A DNA stretch of 64,000 nucleotides from Kiritimatiellia bacterium (GTDB lineage: Bacteria; Verrucomicrobiota; Kiritimatiellia; RFP12; UBA1067). Positions 62,608 through 64,000 of the stretch are shown in pieces (within the stretch, counting starts at the first letter, position 1; each line of letters starts with the position of its first letter). The translations under genes were made by a program, and so were the position numbers. The stretch spans positions 1 through 64,000 of the forward strand of contig JAFRBA010000056.1 of assembly GCA_017405115.1 (NCBI GenBank). The letters run 5' to 3'. The notes under the pieces were generated by a model, which searched no databases, was not told where the DNA came from, and worked only from the letters and a program-made list of their open reading frames with translations.

Positions 62608-64000
62608 ATGGGAATCATTTTCGATCACAAAGTAAAAAAAGCATTCATGCGCTGTGTGGCATGTCTGGCGATGGCCGGTGGTGTGGGCACGGCCATGGGG
62701 GAATGCGCAGTGGAGCGGTTGAGCGTAAGGGAGACTGCCGACGGCGTGTTCTCGGTCTGTCAGGGCGGGCGAGTGGTCATCGCTGACATTCGTCCGACAT
62801 TGAGCCGAGATGTGGCATGCAGAAAGCAGCAGATGACATTGCGGGACGGGTCGCGTGTCTGGAATCGCTGGAACGAGGAGAATGTCGACCGATTTCGATT
62901 TGAGATAGTGGAGCGGGCCGATGGTGCTGTCGAAATATCTACGCTTGGTTATTGCGTAGGGGCGACGCCGAATCGCAGACGCACGATATCGTTTTCCCTT
63001 CCAGGGCGGGTCTTTGCCGGAAAGCCATACTCGGCGCGGGCGCCAATGCGCATGTCGGCGCATACGTACAAGGGGGTTTTCGACGGGAAGACGTCTTTTG
63101 AGACCCGTTATTTCGCTGCGGCCGGGCTGGTGTTCAACGGAGATCCGAATCCTACCGGAGTGTTCAGTTACAATTCTCGCACAGGCGTTCCTGGTCGCTG
63201 GTCGGTCAAGAGCGATGGCGAGGGCGGCTTTTCCGTTGTCGGCATGGCGTGTCTGCCGGCAGACGGCAACGAGGAGGCCGGCGACAAGATCGTCATTCAC
63301 CCCGGTTCCTACGATGACTATGCGAAGGATCATTTCCTGCCGTATTTCGACATATACCATTGGACTGTCGATGGGCGACGCTGGCATCCGCTCCATCTGG
63401 TGGCGTTCGGCGCGCCGAAGGCTGGTGCGGACTACAAGGATGGGAATCACGCCTTCGACGGAATACTCGGCTGGTGCGGCAAGGGGAGGCAGAAGGTCAA
63501 GGTGGGCAATCCGTCCGGCGCCTACTATTCGCATGCGCTTGGGAGCGGCAGGGCCGCCTATTGTTTCGCTGGGCTACACCCGGGCTGGTACATTCTGACT
63601 TTCCAGCTTGGCAATTATACCGGCGAAAGGAACAAATTCGCAATTTCCGTCAATGGGGAGTCGTTGCTGTCGGACGTCTCGGTCGGGAAGGGCGAGGCGC
63701 GGACGGTCGCGAGGGCGTTTCACTTGAAAGGCGGCAAGGCGGAAGTCGTGTTCGATGGCGACTGGCTTGTCTCGGCTGTTGGTGTGCAGCCGCTTTTGTC
63801 GGACAACGAAGATTTCATGATGCGCCGAGGCTTCTGGTATTCCGATGGCTACGAGCCGTCCGTTATTCGGCGCAACAGCTACACGCGCAAGGCGGTTCCG
63901 GCGACGTTGGACCAGACAACGGCGATGCCGACGCCGGGGCGGGAGTCCGCTGGAAACTACCATGAGCCGCCGAGGCCCGTTGAACTTTCCGACCGTTCGC
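62608..64000 (+). CDS. Exported protein, cut by the right edge; family unknown
   Basis: 464 complete codons are in the window and the frame is still open at base 64000. The start follows AGAGGGAG and begins MGIIFDHKVKKAFMRCVACL, then a hydrophobic alanine/glycine stretch, a signal-peptide-like start. The sequence has long beta-rich stretches (residues about 50-240), a PGWYILTFQLGNYTGERNKF region near 327-346, and an ISVNGESLL motif like those of CBM or discoidin-type modules. The tail in the window (GFWYSDGYEPSVI) recalls no family. It is divergent from the AraC regulator and probably the first gene of a third carbohydrate locus. Confidence 0.7.
   Translation, partial: MGIIFDHKVKKAFMRCVACLAMAGGVGTAMGECAVERLSVRETADGVFSVCQGGRVVIADIRPTLSRDVACRKQQMTLRDGSRVWNRWNEENVDRFRFEIVERADGAVEISTLGYCVGATPNRRRTISFSLPGRVFAGKPYSARAPMRMSAHTYKGVFDGKTSFETRYFAAAGLVFNGDPNPTGVFSYNSRTGVPGRWSVKSDGEGGFSVVGMACLPADGNEEAGDKIVIHPGSYDDYAKDHFLPYFDIYHWTVDGRRWHPLHLVAFGAPKAGADYKDGNHAFDGILGWCGKGRQKVKVGNPSGAYYSHALGSGRAAYCFAGLHPGWYILTFQLGNYTGERNKFAISVNGESLLSDVSVGKGEARTVARAFHLKGGKAEVVFDGDWLVSAVGVQPLLSDNEDFMMRRGFWYSDGYEPSVIRRNSYTRKAVPATLDQTTAMPTPGRESAGNYHEPPRPVELSDRS

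Overview
The window is GC-rich, densely coded bacterial DNA, almost all of it on the + strand. It is dominated by very large, exported, multi-domain carbohydrate-active proteins mixed with ordinary housekeeping genes (prfB end, tsaB, rimO, ilvE, recJ, dnaK, groES-groEL). The mix suggests a polysaccharide-degrading member of the Planctomycetes-Verrucomicrobia-Chlamydiae group, most likely Kiritimatiellota or a relative. The pointers are paralogous giant hydrolases without SusC/SusD, beta-helix passenger-like proteins, XylR-type regulators fusing a LacI-like sensor to an AraC-type DNA-binding domain, and TRL-like lipoproteins. This is inferred from gene content; there is no rRNA in the window. 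I found no tRNA, rRNA, CRISPR array or intact transposon.

Layout. (1) 1-2580: end of prfB, a DciA-like protein, a family 5 solute-binding protein and tsaB, packed with small overlaps. (2) 2616-25927, carbohydrate locus I: a divergent XylR-like regulator, then an organophosphate/MFS antiporter, a class II aldolase, a beta-helix exported protein, a small unknown exported protein, two paralogous CBM9-barrel enzymes (P1, P2), a Tat-exported metallophosphoesterase, a barrel-GH78 fusion and a four-part DUF4838-CBM9-GH36 fusion. (3) 26083-30995: TRL-like lipoprotein, rimO, ilvE, recJ, and a lipoprotein of unknown function. (4) 31069-56056, carbohydrate locus II: a second XylR-like regulator, a decayed vapBC pair, then a run of closely spaced genes: DUF6259-like enzyme, P3, a triple-repeat beta-helix protein, P4, GH2, an AAC(3)-type acetyltransferase, an MFS transporter, a second GH2, a cupin and GH78. 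(5) 56057-56582: gene debris including an AbiEi-like antitoxin remnant. (6) 56583-60587: dnaK, groES, groEL. (7) 60731-61490: nucleotidyltransferase plus small partner, possibly toxin-antitoxin. (8) 61598-64000: an AraC regulator divergent from an exported protein cut by the right edge.

The most interesting signals are these. A conserved 43-bp element holds two half-sites 21 bp apart and sits exactly 27 bp upstream of the -10 box before two locus I transcription units; it is a likely operator for the adjacent regulator. Several genes have a TATAAT-type box only 7-8 bases before the start codon, implying leaderless mRNAs. Four paralogs (P1-P4) share an invariant DEPE/ETHPY barrel that I cannot assign to a glycosidase family. 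One domain occurs both as a free exported protein (8001-8870) and as the C-terminal part of the GH36 fusion. Gene remnants at 32298-32432, 50583-50774 and 56091-56317 show recent rearrangement between and inside the loci.

Working model (inference): each locus senses a sugar with its XylR/AraC regulator and exports side-chain-cleaving enzymes (alpha-rhamnosidase, alpha- and beta-galactosidase types, DUF4838 and CBM9-barrel proteins). MFS carriers import the released sugars, and an aldolase in locus I splits the phosphorylated products. Presence of two GH78 modules, a GH36 module and two GH2 enzymes points to a rhamnose- and galactose-containing glycan such as a pectin side chain or an algal polysaccharide, but the substrate cannot be read from sequence alone.
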